Part shown: one piece after another, positions 8,052 through 16,535 of the stretch
How the letters are laid out: each line of letters starts with the position of its first letter
Position numbering within the stretch: the stretch's first letter is position 1
NCBI GenBank assembly: GCA_900316795.1
Contig: ONEF01000002.1
Span: forward strand, 143,989-207,988
DNA length: 64,000 nucleotides
From: an uncultured Bacteroidales bacterium
GTDB taxonomy: Bacteria > Bacteroidota > Bacteroidia > Bacteroidales > UBA932
Direction: 5' to 3'
Translations under genes and position numbers: made by a program
Notes under the pieces: generated by a model
Databases searched by the model: none
Told to the model about the DNA's origin: nothing
The model's input: only the letters and a program-made list of their open reading frames with translations

Positions 8052-8082
8052 AACTCAGCAACTTACAAGGCACCATCGCCGA
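8052..8082 (-). repeat. 31-bp post-stop element, copy 2 (after higA)
   Basis: Identical to 5992-6022 except for one base. It starts one base after the higA stop codon on the gene strand (GGCGATGGTGCCTTGTAAGT then TGCTGAGTT). It shows no coding potential. Confidence 0.85.
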
Positions 8083-8083
8083 A

Positions 8084-8449
8084 TCATCCCGCAAGTACTA
8101 TTGCCGGAGAGATATTTAGTTTTGAAGAGATGATCCTTGCCTGCTCAAAGGTAGGGTTGACCTTTCCTGATAAAATAGCACTCAGCCTTGGTGCTGTTAT
8201 TCCGAGCATTGCCGCCATCTCCTTTTGAGTAATATTGTACTCAGCAATACGTGCATTGATTGTTTCCGACAGGCTGGGAAGCTCTATGGGAAAATGCTCT
8301 TTCTCATACTCTTCTACAAGAGCTGAAAGTAAATCCAGTTCAACAAGCCTCGGATCATCAGACGGTGTATCTTCCCCTGTCTCAAAAAAAAGAGCATCTA
8401 TCCTTTTCATTATGGCATTATATTGCCTCTCGTTTTTTATCTGTACCAT
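8084..8449 (-). CDS. higA: HigA-type antitoxin (XRE helix-turn-helix)
   Basis: A 121-aa antitoxin that should neutralise the adjacent HigB and repress their shared promoter. The C-terminal half is an XRE helix-turn-helix (YNITQKEMAAMLGITAPRLSAILSG). The N-terminal part is acidic (YEKEHFPIELPSLSETI), as in the HigA/YgjM family. The start at 8449 is set by a strong Shine-Dalgarno GGAGG seven bases upstream; an upstream in-frame ATG at 8476 lies inside higB. It is the second gene of a toxin-first operon, the order typical of higBA. Confidence 0.9.
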   Translation of the reverse strand: MVQIKNERQYNAIMKRIDALFFETGEDTPSDDPRLVELDLLSALVEEYEKEHFPIELPSLSETINARIAEYNITQKEMAAMLGITAPRLSAILSGKVNPTFEQARIISSKLNISPAIVLAG

Positions 8450-8459
8450 GTTCTGCCTC

Positions 8460-8753
8460 CTATACTTTTGAAACATCTATCTTGTCATATTCCTTATGAG
8501 TTCCCATAAAACGGATATATACCAGCCCCGGGATGAACTTGATTGCTGCTACCAACCGGTACCGATTCCCTTTTATGTTGAAAACAAAATGTTGATTTCC
8601 CACATAATCGACTGAGTTAAAGTCATTCTTGATATCTGCGACAGATTTCCAATGCGCCCCACAGACCTTGATATACCATTCTGTCAAAGGCAACCTTGCA
8701 TCAGAATGAACAGACCAAAAATCCCTCAAAGTTGATACAGCAATCACCCTCAT
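8460..8753 (-). CDS. higB: HigB-type toxin (mRNA interferase)
   Basis: A 97-aa protein of the HigB toxin family (RelE-like fold, ribosome-dependent mRNA cleavage in characterised members). Family features are the N-terminal MRVIAVSTLRDFW, WYIKVCGAHWKSVADIKNDF and the C-terminal LVYIRFMGTHKEYDKID with the conserved Arg/His/Tyr. The start chosen is the ATG at 8753; the longer frame begins at a TTG. It stops 10 bases before higA. The promoter is in copy B of the shared repeat about 85 bases upstream. Confidence 0.9.
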   Translation of the reverse strand: MRVIAVSTLRDFWSVHSDARLPLTEWYIKVCGAHWKSVADIKNDFNSVDYVGNQHFVFNIKGNRYRLVAAIKFIPGLVYIRFMGTHKEYDKIDVSKV

Positions 8754-8833
8754 ACAACACAAATTTATGAATTATTAAATTAATAACAAAATTATCCGAA
8801 AAATAATCGCCTAATCAGCACCATTTCATTCAC

Positions 8834-8914
8834 TCGCTCAAATCTACAGCCCTAACTCCCTCTCCACCAAACCATCCGATAAAATTTACCCTATGCAATC
8901 CCGGAATTGTAAAA
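8834..8914 (-). repeat. Shared promoter repeat R1, copy B (upstream of higBA)
   Basis: Homologous to the repeats at 6814-6892 and 9331-9412. On the minus strand it contains TTTG (8868-8871), a 21-base spacer and TAGATTTG (8839-8846), a near-consensus Bacteroidetes -33/-7 pair. Its distal end reads GGAATTGTAAAAAACTG on the plus strand, the same as in copy A except for one base. Confidence 0.78.
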
Positions 8915-8930
8915 AACTGACCAACTATTT

Positions 8931-9239
8931 TCAAGAAGAACGCAATACCAGGAAAGTGTTTCCTAAGCGAAGTAACAACCAAGCCATCCTTCTTTCCCAA
9001 CCCAAAAACTCAAGCACCATCGGATCCTTTATCACCTCAGAAGGTGTCTCCGGAATCCTTTCTTTACGAGCAACCGCTAGAACAGCCTCCTTGTCATTAC
9101 TCAGTAACAGCCTCTCATACAGCATTGAGTTTATCTGCCTCTCCAACTCTCTGCTCGTCCAGGCATTATTAACGGCCTCTAATTCATAATATTCTCTTTT
9201 AGAAGCATCTGAGATCTGTATTAGGCGCCGAGATTGAGC
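8931..9239 (-). pseudogene. Remnant of a DUF1016 (YhcG-type) nuclease gene
   Basis: An open stretch of 103 codons has clear DUF1016 middle-region features: RRLIQISDASKREYYE, then AWTSRELERQINSMLYERL, LLSNDKEAVLAVARK and IKDPMVLEFLG. After that the similarity breaks down; a short LGNTFLVL block remains before an early stop. The N-terminal winged region and the C-terminal PD-(D/E)XK part are missing. It is therefore a truncated relic, fused to the distal end of copy B. It has its own upstream promoter repeat (copy C). Confidence 0.7.
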
Positions 9240-9246
9240 TCAGTTT

Positions 9247-9273
9247 AATTGGGAACGCAGTGCGTTCCCAATT
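9247..9273. repeat. 27-bp perfect palindrome
   Basis: Left arm AATTGGGAACGCA, a single central G, and the exact reverse-complement right arm. It lies between promoter repeat C and the DUF1016 remnant, so it would sit in the 5' leader of that gene. It could be an operator for the lost gene or a small transposable palindrome. Confidence 0.7.
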
Positions 9274-9330
9274 GGATATAAACAATAAAATTGACGACAA
9301 AATTTCAATTGCCTTACCCCAAATTCACTC

Positions 9331-9412
9331 CCGCAAATCTACACCCGCTCTACCCCCTCTTGCAAACCATCCGGTAGAATTTACCCTGTACAATTCTGGA
9401 ATCGTCCGGAAA
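9331..9412 (-). repeat. Shared promoter repeat R1, copy C (upstream of DUF1016 remnant)
   Basis: The third copy of the repeat. On the minus strand it has TTTG (9363-9366), a 21-base spacer and TAGATTTG (9334-9341). The AAACCATCCGGTA and AATTTACCCTGT blocks match copy B closely. It precedes a broken gene, so the repeat follows the cassette position and not one gene family. Confidence 0.75.
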
Positions 9413-9416
9413 TGAA

Positions 9417-9447
9417 CAAAAAAACAGGGAACCAAGAAGGTCCCCTG
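9417..9447 (-). terminator. Rho-independent terminator of thpR
   Basis: On the minus strand CAGGGGACC pairs with GGTTCCCTG (one mismatch) around a five-base loop, followed by a run of T. It lies 27 bases after the thpR stop and abuts the distal end of repeat copy C. Confidence 0.8.
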
Positions 9448-9473
9448 AATAAAAACTCGCCGATATGCCTATA

Positions 9474-10076
9474 TTACTGCTCCTTCAGCACCTTGCTGTA
9501 TAGCGTTCGGCCTCTGAACTCCCTGTAGTTCACAGTCTTCAGCCTCAGAGAAAACGACGGCACATCCACACTTCCAGCCAGCTCCCGCAGCCGCTCGGCA
9601 TCTACCCTGGCATCCCTATCCACGCGCCCAAGCGTCACGTGCAGCTTGAAGTCCGCCTCTATTATACAGCCGGCCGCTTCAAGATCCTGTCGCAGAGCAT
9701 CCACCATTCGCATAAAATTCTCCGGCACGGCTGTACTCGTCAGAAACAGCACTCCCCCGCCAGAACTCTTGCCAAAAGCGTCCAGCTTGTCAAACGTAAG
9801 CTCCGGCGCCTCAAACTGCTCAAGATGCCGCATAATTATAGCAATAACTTCCTCCCTGGAAGGCACTTTCTCCAAAAACGCCAGCGTAATATGATAGTAC
9901 CCATTCTGCCATCTGACAGGCACATACGCCTCCCGCATCACCTGCTTGAGCTCTCCCATCCACTCCGCCGACTGCCTCAGCAGCACCTCTATCTCTATAT
10001 ACGTCTGCTGCCCATTCCCGCCACTGCCCATTCTGCCACTATGCTTATTTCTGTTGTTATTCATAGCCTTAATCAA
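9474..10076 (-). CDS. thpR: 2H phosphoesterase, RNA 2',3'-cyclic phosphodiesterase-like
   Basis: A 200-aa cytosolic 2H-superfamily enzyme; characterised ThpR/LigT members open 2',3'-cyclic phosphates on RNA. Both catalytic HxT motifs are visible, YHITLAFL (about residues 62-69) and LHVTLGRV (about 145-152). The N-terminus before TYIEIEVLL is a polar Asn/Gly/Ser stretch, so the true start may be one of the internal ATGs near residues 5 or 16. One ATCGCTGAG word lies 13 bases upstream of the start (10089-10097). The gene has its own terminator. Confidence 0.82.
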   Translation of the reverse strand: MIKAMNNNRNKHSGRMGSGGNGQQTYIEIEVLLRQSAEWMGELKQVMREAYVPVRWQNGYYHITLAFLEKVPSREEVIAIIMRHLEQFEAPELTFDKLDAFGKSSGGGVLFLTSTAVPENFMRMVDALRQDLEAAGCIIEADFKLHVTLGRVDRDARVDAERLRELAGSVDVPSFSLRLKTVNYREFRGRTLYSKVLKEQ

Positions 10077-10167
10077 AAAATCATTTTCCTCAGCGATGGG
10101 AAATCCATAGAAAGGAAAAAACTTTTATTCAAAATGAAAGACAGTATTCTGTAATTATTATTTTGAA

Positions 10168-11109
10168 TTACTTCAATTTTTGAACAGAGTTTTTCAATAC
10201 GGAAATAAAGCGCTTTGTTATTTCCAAGTCAACCTCAAAAATTCGGGGCCACTCATCTTCAGGATTATTATAGCCACCCTTTAACTCTGTCCAAATTGAT
10301 TTTGCTCTGTATCCTTCCTTATCATCCCATATAAGACCAGGTCCAAAATTATTGTCTATCGTTTCTCTATCTTTCAAGAAATGCTGGAAAATCTTAATAT
10401 TATCTTCTTCTGCTCCCTTCCCTTTATCTATACGAAGCTCGCATCTAACATTGTCCTTTGTTACCCACAGATGCCATTGAATACCCCCAATTCCAGCGCC
10501 ACTTGAGATAAAACTATCTTTTGTAGCTGAAGAGTTCTTGAAAGCAGTCATAGATTTATCTGTCTTAAACACCTTAAGAAGACCAGTCCAGAATTTGAAA
10601 CGCATTTCATGCCTTCGGGTTTCATTACGCTTAATTTGTCCTTTCTCTCTGGCCTCTACAGAAGGAGCAGCTTTAATTGTAAACAATGGTCCTAACGGAG
10701 ATTCTCCTATGCGGATAAGCTGCAACTCCAGTAAATAAAAATCGCAGCCACTATCTGTCTCATTAAGCCAATCAACGGCATCTACATGTTCTTGCTTAGC
10801 TCTCTCCACTATCCATATGGCCACCTTAGCATCGAATGCCGTACGATAAGTAATTATCTTGCCTAGATGATCATGATTTGAGTCCCCGAACTGATTCTCT
10901 ATTACAACGCCAGAACCATCTTCCAACTCGGCCTGAATATCTACTCGAAAGTTTTCAGAAGTTTGCTCTGTTGATGGATTAAAAAGCTTAACATTAATGG
11001 CCTCAGAAACATAATTCAAATTCTCTGCAAGCCACGGTGTAAACTCTCCAGATTCACTCTTAAAATGGTTTCTGAGATTAATTGTCTCTATTCTTTCAAT
11101 CGTTTTCAT
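10168..11109 (-). CDS. DUF4268 domain protein (PD-(D/E)XK-like)
   Basis: A 313-aa protein. Residues 50-115 look like a restriction-endonuclease-type fold (DIQAELEDGSGVVIENQFGDSNHDHLGKIITYR). The C-terminal half (RRHEMRFKFWTGLLKVF to RIFEVDLEITKRFI) matches the DUF4268 domain found next to restriction and mobile-element genes. The role is probably nucleic-acid cleavage or recognition in defence, by inference from fold and location. It is the last gene of the leftward defence island, 88 bases after the broken GmrSD-like gene. Confidence 0.75.
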   Translation of the reverse strand: MKTIERIETINLRNHFKSESGEFTPWLAENLNYVSEAINVKLFNPSTEQTSENFRVDIQAELEDGSGVVIENQFGDSNHDHLGKIITYRTAFDAKVAIWIVERAKQEHVDAVDWLNETDSGCDFYLLELQLIRIGESPLGPLFTIKAAPSVEAREKGQIKRNETRRHEMRFKFWTGLLKVFKTDKSMTAFKNSSATKDSFISSGAGIGGIQWHLWVTKDNVRCELRIDKGKGAEEDNIKIFQHFLKDRETIDNNFGPGLIWDDKEGYRAKSIWTELKGGYNNPEDEWPRIFEVDLEITKRFISVLKNSVQKLK

Positions 11110-11197
11110 ATCAAATACTATTCTATTCTTTATATCGTAAAGATACGTCCCATATAACCTTGTTATTAACGTTTAGTTCTACTATTTCAAAACAAGA

Positions 11198-12892
11198 CTA
11201 ACGCAATTCCCACTTATCAGCAAAGATATCGATTAATGATGTTTGCCTATTCTCCACAACAGTAGGAGTCCATACGTCTTCGTTCAATACACCTGTAGTT
11301 AAGGTATAAGAACTTGTGCCATTTTTAGACTTAAAATACTTCTCTTTCTTCTCTTCAAAATCATAGTTTTGCGCAGAAGAATTGATTCTTTTATTTAACG
11401 GAACAAGGTTCCCTATTTTGTGAATCCACTCTTTATGTTGCTCTTCCGTCCAATTTTTAGCCCAACCACTATCTGCATACATTGTTTGAGGCAAAACATG
11501 CTCGATTGAAAAAACTTTAGAGTCATATGAGGCGGATCCGTCAGAAACAAATGAATCAAGTCTTAGAATTAGATAATTCCTTTTTTTTGACGGCATATTA
11601 TAAATATCTCCATTTAAGTATCTTAAGAAGACATCCTTTTCCTCTAAGGTTAAATTCAATCTCGAACCATTATAACCAGATGAACTGTTACAAGATTCTA
11701 ATTCTTCTAAAATCTCAGCATACCTGGCAATTCTATGATTAACATCCCAAGAAGCTGTCCTCATAAAAACAGCAAGCCTTTCTAACTTTAGCAGAAAAGA
11801 ATAAAAAGCATCTGTATTTGAAAAACATTTTATATAGTAACTCATAGCAACAGGCAACCAATCAGTATTGTCTATCTTATTAAGCCATTTCAAAATACCA
11901 TTGACTTTGTCAGCATTATCGGCAGACTGATAACCATTATTTTTTATACAATCATAGGCACCAGAATACTTAAACAAGGTATTATCCATAAATGCCTTGG
12001 CCTTGGAAGGAGTCAGGTCATTAATAATGGATTCATTATATTCTTCTTGAATAGACTTCCTTGGCTTATTTTTCAGACGGATCATTCGTATTTGTCCAAG
12101 AAGATCATTAAAACCATCTCGTGTTAAGTCCACCTCAGTATCTTCCCATTTCTTCGTATAACCAGGTCTATCATTCTCAGATAAAGCACCTATAACAACA
12201 GACTTGATAATATCGCCTGGAAGAAGACTTAATCCCCTGGTATTCAATACAGAGAAGATTCTATATGCCGATATCATATCAGGTGTTGCAACTATTACAA
12301 GAAAACAATTACTTACTAAGAACTTTGTGAAATTGTAAATAGAACTTTCATTATCAAACCTGTTAGAAACTAGATCTGATAACTCTTTTGTATTCTCAGC
12401 AATATGCTTTTCAGATTCTGAATTAAACATCTCAGACTTAATACTAAGAAGTTCATCCAGTTTTCCGTCTTGAATATAATACTTGAAAAAAGATCTCTCA
12501 CGTTCTCTTATTGTCAAACGAGGGAAAGAAGGAAGATCCTCAAGTTCATTCCCTTCTTCCAAAATATATTTAGTCAGTAAACCTTTTCGGTAAGAATCAC
12601 TGAGTTTATCACGTTAAACAGATAAAAGAATTGTTAATGTTGTCAGACGTTGTTGACCATCAATAACTTCAGAACGTGGTTTCCCTTCCTCTTTTATCAA
12701 AACTATGCTTCCAATAAAATAGGTCTCATTCCCGCTTCCAGAATTGAACGTAGTAAAAATATCATCAAACAACTCATATGCTTGTTCTGTGTTCCAAGCA
12801 TAAGGACGCTGATAAGGAGGAATAAAAAACTGGAAATCTTTACTAAAGACATTGCTAATGCTGTATTCCTTTGCTGTGATTTTAGTACTCAT
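11198..12892 (-). pseudogene. GmrSD-like type IV restriction gene (DUF262-DUF1524) with in-frame stop
   Basis: The full frame is 565 codons. The N-terminal DUF262 part has the nucleotide-binding-type motifs FIPPYQRPYAW and IDGQQRLTTL. The C-terminal DUF1524 part has the HNH-like signature IEHVLPQTM followed by HKIGNLVPLNKRINSSAQN. GmrSD proteins cut modified DNA. The frame is interrupted only by one TAA (12614-12616) after LTILLSV and then continues unbroken in the same frame (RDKLSDSYRKGLLTKYILEE). A single TTA-to-TAA change would explain it. Reinitiation could give separate N- and C-terminal pieces, but full-length protein needs readthrough. Confidence 0.85.
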
Positions 12893-12968
12893 TGCCTCAA
12901 TATTTAAAAAGTTGATAAAAAGGAATTATATATTATGGTATTATTAATATGATACTTTAGACGCATTA

Positions 12969-15900
12969 TCAGGCACTTAAATAAGTCATATTATTAGGGA
13001 TTATTACATTATGTATATTGTCTATGTATTTGGCGAGCTGGACAAAGTACAAGTTGAACACATCTAGACGCTCAGTAAATGGAGCGTCGTTGGCTACTAT
13101 CTCCTTGGTTATATCTCCATTCTCGCAAACATAACTGATAATAGTCATAAGGAATTCTTCCTGGTCTGAGTTCAGTTGAGCTCCAGAAATGAATTCACCG
13201 AACTTTCTGACCGCCTCTTTTCGGTCTATTCCAATAAGGGAACGGATAAATGCGCCAACATTGGAACCACAAGCCATATCGGTTGTAAACTTGTCATAAT
13301 CGTCTTTATTGCCAAGTTCTTCCCAGAGGATCCTTTCGAGTTCCTTTATATCAGTCTCTGTAAGTTGCTGAAGGTTGTAGATTTTGTCCAGCACAGGAAG
13401 CTTTCTGTTAGCTGCAAGGAAATCCATAACCTTTTGCTTGTAGCTGACTCTTGGCAGCACACCTTCTCTTTCGCCCTCGTAGGTTATAACATCTTCTATA
13501 TCAACAATAAAACTCTTGCCTTTTTCTCCCAGAAGGAACTTCATAAGATCTCTAAGGTCTTTCCTAACCTTCTCTATCCATTGGAGAGAAATGTTCTCCC
13601 ATGCAACAGGAGATAAGACCTCTTTAATAGTTGCCATCTTTGCCTGGACTTGAGGAAGAGTGGCTTTTTCCTGAAGTTTATCCGCTATCAACTGAATTCG
13701 TTGAGCGCATTTGTCTGAATTAACATCCTCACTTAAGAGACCAAGTTCTACCGTCAAGGCAAGAACGTCGAATTTCTTGGCATTCTCCTCCAGAGTATTT
13801 TTAGGAAGCAGTGGAGCAATATCATTTTTCAGAGACAGTACATCCAGGTCAGAAATATAAACCCATGAATCCGGATCTTTGAAATGGCTTACAGCCTCCC
13901 ACCTCTCCCTTACGGAAATATGGTTATCTGACAAAACAGAAACTTGCTCTCTAAGAAGCTGTTTCAACTCGTCATGCAAACTCTTTGCAAAGGAATCTTC
14001 TTGCCATTTCTGATGCTGCAGATGGAATGCAATGTCTGTCCTCAGTGCAAACAGTCGTTCTGTAAGCGAAGGTATACGAGGTGAAATATCTTTGCCGTCC
14101 GGATGACTGTCGAAATACTCGAAATTACGGCACCAGTCAAATATGTAGAAACACTCCTTGTCTTTTCCACAACCAAAGATATTCTCGCTCAACCTCGTAC
14201 CACGGCCAATCATCTGCATAAATTTGATTTTGCTCTTTACAACCTTGAAGAACACCAAATTCAAAACATCGGGCACGTCTATTCCTGTATCGAGCATATC
14301 AACAGATACCGCAATTTGAGGATCTTCGTCTCTGATTTCAAACTTTTCAATCAGGTCCTGAGAATATGTCACATAGTTATCTATCAAAGCGCAGAAACTC
14401 GAGCCATATTCCGGATAAAGGATATTGAAACGATTTACAATCAACTCTGCATGCCTGTGGTTGTATGCAAAGATAATTGTCTTGCCTATTCTTTCCCCGC
14501 TCTGCACTTTCAAGCCTGTTGTCATCAAGTCCTGCAAAACTGCATCAACAGTATCCTCATTGAAAATGTAGCTGAAAATCTCGTTGCTTAATATATCTCT
14601 ATGATACTGTTCGGAGTTCAAATCCAGAGCCTTGCGTGTTTGTTCATACTCCCACACAATTTCCATCTGTTTCTTTTCTTCATCAGACAGGTTGTTGTAC
14701 TTGATTCCTTCTTTTAGTATCATTGAGCCTCTCTTGAATCCATGATAATTCACGAGATAGCCATCTGCTACTGCATCTTCTAGTTCGTATGCATAGTTCG
14801 GCTGTCCCTGCTCCATTTCAAAGACATCATAAGTGCTCTTGTCCACTTCGTCACGAGGAGTTGCCGTCAAGCCCAGCAACATTGAATCAAAGTAATTGAA
14901 GATAGCCCCGTATTTTCCAAAGATGCTGCGATGAGCTTCATCTATGATTATCAGATCAAATCTTCCTACAGAGAACTGCTTTTCATCTGTGTCTATGTAG
15001 TTTATCATTGTCTGGTATGTGGACAATACTACACGTGCATTAGTATCTTTTTCACTTCCGGCTTCACTGAGGACACATGTTGTTGTATTTGGCAAAAGCT
15101 TCACAAAGTTCTTGTGCGCCTGGCTTACAAGGCTAATACGGTCTGCAAGGAACAAAACATTCTTTACCCAACCGTTTCTTGTCAGCACATCAACCAGCGA
15201 TATGGCTACTCTGGTTTTTCCTGTTCCGGTTGCCATTACAAGCAAAGCTTTCCTGTGCTTTTTGTTGTAATGCTCGCAAACAGCCTTTATCGCCATTTTC
15301 TGATATGGACGGTCCGTGATGCTGTCTTTGGGCGCAAAGTCTGAAATATCGGCTCTACCTCGCTGCTGGATCATCAATTCTAGATCTTTTGCCGTATGGA
15401 AACTATACAGCCTGCGAGGTGGATATCCTAGCCCATCTATGATGTTTGTCTCAAATCCGTTGGTATAATAAATGACCGGTCTTACTCCATATTGTGCTTC
15501 CAAACAATCGGCATAAAGTTCTGCCTGATGCTTTCCTTTTATTGGAGATACGGCTGTCTTTTTGGCTTCAACCACAGCAAGAGGCAATCCATTTCCTCCG
15601 AAAAGGACATAGTCTGCATATCCTAAACCTTCAGAGTTCGGCATACCAACCAACTCCACCTCTATGCATGCTTTCAGCGGCTGAATAGCTCCTTCCACAG
15701 AAAGCACTTCCCATCCAGCTTCCCGAAGCATCAGGTCTATAAACATCTTTCTTGTTTCCGCCTCTGAGATATCTGGATTTGACATCTCAACGACCGGTTC
15801 AGGGGATGAAACCACCTCTTTATCTGCCGACGCGACAAGAGGATCTGAAGACTTCACGGAAACTGTATCAGGAACAGTTATTGAAATTTCTGCAAACCTT

Positions 15901-16313
15901 GGAATCAAAGTTTTATCAAATGGAGCAACCTTCGGCACTACTCTAAGTTTGAGAAGTATAGCTCCTACTACATCATAGATGTTCAACAATGAAAAGAAGG
16001 ATTCTTTCTTACTCACATCCCCTGCGTGAGCACCTCTATTACCGACCTTCCTGACATAATGAACAGCCATCATCACTTTATCATCAGCGATGAATTCTTT
16101 GAACGGCTCTCCATCTACAAGCTCAAATAGCGACACCCTTTCAGGAACCTCAATGTTCTTCATCAGGTACAGCGACCTTACAACATACTCCAAAGCCATT
16201 CTTGCATTGATAGCAGAGAAATTCGGATTGCTGTACTGACATTCCTCAGCGGCTGAACAGAACTTGTATAGTTCATCAAGGCCTAATTCTCGTATGTAGT
16301 CAAAGTTTCTCAT
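12969..16313 (-). CDS. hsdR: Type I restriction endonuclease subunit R
   Basis: The 1114-aa motor and nuclease subunit of the type I restriction complex, which translocates and cuts unmethylated DNA. An N-terminal DUF4145 domain (about 1-125) is followed by a linker and the HsdR nuclease region (YADYVLFGGNGLPLAVVEAKKT, the PD-ExK core). The SF2 helicase follows: Walker A MATGTGKTRVAI, DEAH box IIIDEAHRSIFGKYG, motif VI QMIGRGTRL. The EcoEI-type C-terminal domain ends the protein. It is intact, and is the last restriction-modification gene of the operon, 10-12 bases after the small membrane protein. Confidence 0.95.
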   Translation of the reverse strand: MRNFDYIRELGLDELYKFCSAAEECQYSNPNFSAINARMALEYVVRSLYLMKNIEVPERVSLFELVDGEPFKEFIADDKVMMAVHYVRKVGNRGAHAGDVSKKESFFSLLNIYDVVGAILLKLRVVPKVAPFDKTLIPRFAEISITVPDTVSVKSSDPLVASADKEVVSSPEPVVEMSNPDISEAETRKMFIDLMLREAGWEVLSVEGAIQPLKACIEVELVGMPNSEGLGYADYVLFGGNGLPLAVVEAKKTAVSPIKGKHQAELYADCLEAQYGVRPVIYYTNGFETNIIDGLGYPPRRLYSFHTAKDLELMIQQRGRADISDFAPKDSITDRPYQKMAIKAVCEHYNKKHRKALLVMATGTGKTRVAISLVDVLTRNGWVKNVLFLADRISLVSQAHKNFVKLLPNTTTCVLSEAGSEKDTNARVVLSTYQTMINYIDTDEKQFSVGRFDLIIIDEAHRSIFGKYGAIFNYFDSMLLGLTATPRDEVDKSTYDVFEMEQGQPNYAYELEDAVADGYLVNYHGFKRGSMILKEGIKYNNLSDEEKKQMEIVWEYEQTRKALDLNSEQYHRDILSNEIFSYIFNEDTVDAVLQDLMTTGLKVQSGERIGKTIIFAYNHRHAELIVNRFNILYPEYGSSFCALIDNYVTYSQDLIEKFEIRDEDPQIAVSVDMLDTGIDVPDVLNLVFFKVVKSKIKFMQMIGRGTRLSENIFGCGKDKECFYIFDWCRNFEYFDSHPDGKDISPRIPSLTERLFALRTDIAFHLQHQKWQEDSFAKSLHDELKQLLREQVSVLSDNHISVRERWEAVSHFKDPDSWVYISDLDVLSLKNDIAPLLPKNTLEENAKKFDVLALTVELGLLSEDVNSDKCAQRIQLIADKLQEKATLPQVQAKMATIKEVLSPVAWENISLQWIEKVRKDLRDLMKFLLGEKGKSFIVDIEDVITYEGEREGVLPRVSYKQKVMDFLAANRKLPVLDKIYNLQQLTETDIKELERILWEELGNKDDYDKFTTDMACGSNVGAFIRSLIGIDRKEAVRKFGEFISGAQLNSDQEEFLMTIISYVCENGDITKEIVANDAPFTERLDVFNLYFVQLAKYIDNIHNVIIPNNMTYLSA

Positions 16314-16324
16314 AGACCAACATT

Positions 16325-16534
16325 TTATCTGTATCTATCGCTCTCTTCTCCCATCCATCCGAAAAAGCAAAGTACAAGGTATAGCGGCAGCAAGCCAAAG
16401 ATTGCACTGATAATTATCCCTTCCCAAGTAGGTAAATTCTTGGCCGCATTCTTAATCGCATAGAAGAACAGAAGGCAAAAGCCTCCAATCGCCAAGAGCA
16501 TTATAATCAGAGATAAACCACCGCCACCTTCCAT
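16325..16534 (-). CDS. Small two-helix membrane protein within the hsd operon
   Basis: A 69-aa protein starting at the ATG at 16534, which follows the hsdS stop by a single base, so translation is probably coupled. It has two hydrophobic helices (about residues 7-27 and 37-57) with a short polar loop (KNAAKNLPTWEG) and a charged tail (EESDRYR). I recognise no family. Its position between hsdS and hsdR is not part of a standard type I system. It might tether or regulate the complex, or be an unrelated passenger. Confidence 0.65.
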   Translation of the reverse strand: MEGGGGLSLIIMLLAIGGFCLLFFYAIKNAAKNLPTWEGIIISAIFGLLPLYLVLCFFGWMGEESDRYR

Positions 16535-16535
16535 A

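Noticed and set aside
8893..9189. 98-codon open frame on the plus strand
   Set aside because: It is the antisense of the DUF1016 remnant, whose minus-strand translation shows real family motifs.
5992..9412. Classical integron or insertion sequence
   Set aside because: No integrase, transposase, terminal inverted repeats or target-site duplications can be seen, so the cassette idea is kept only as a hypothesis.
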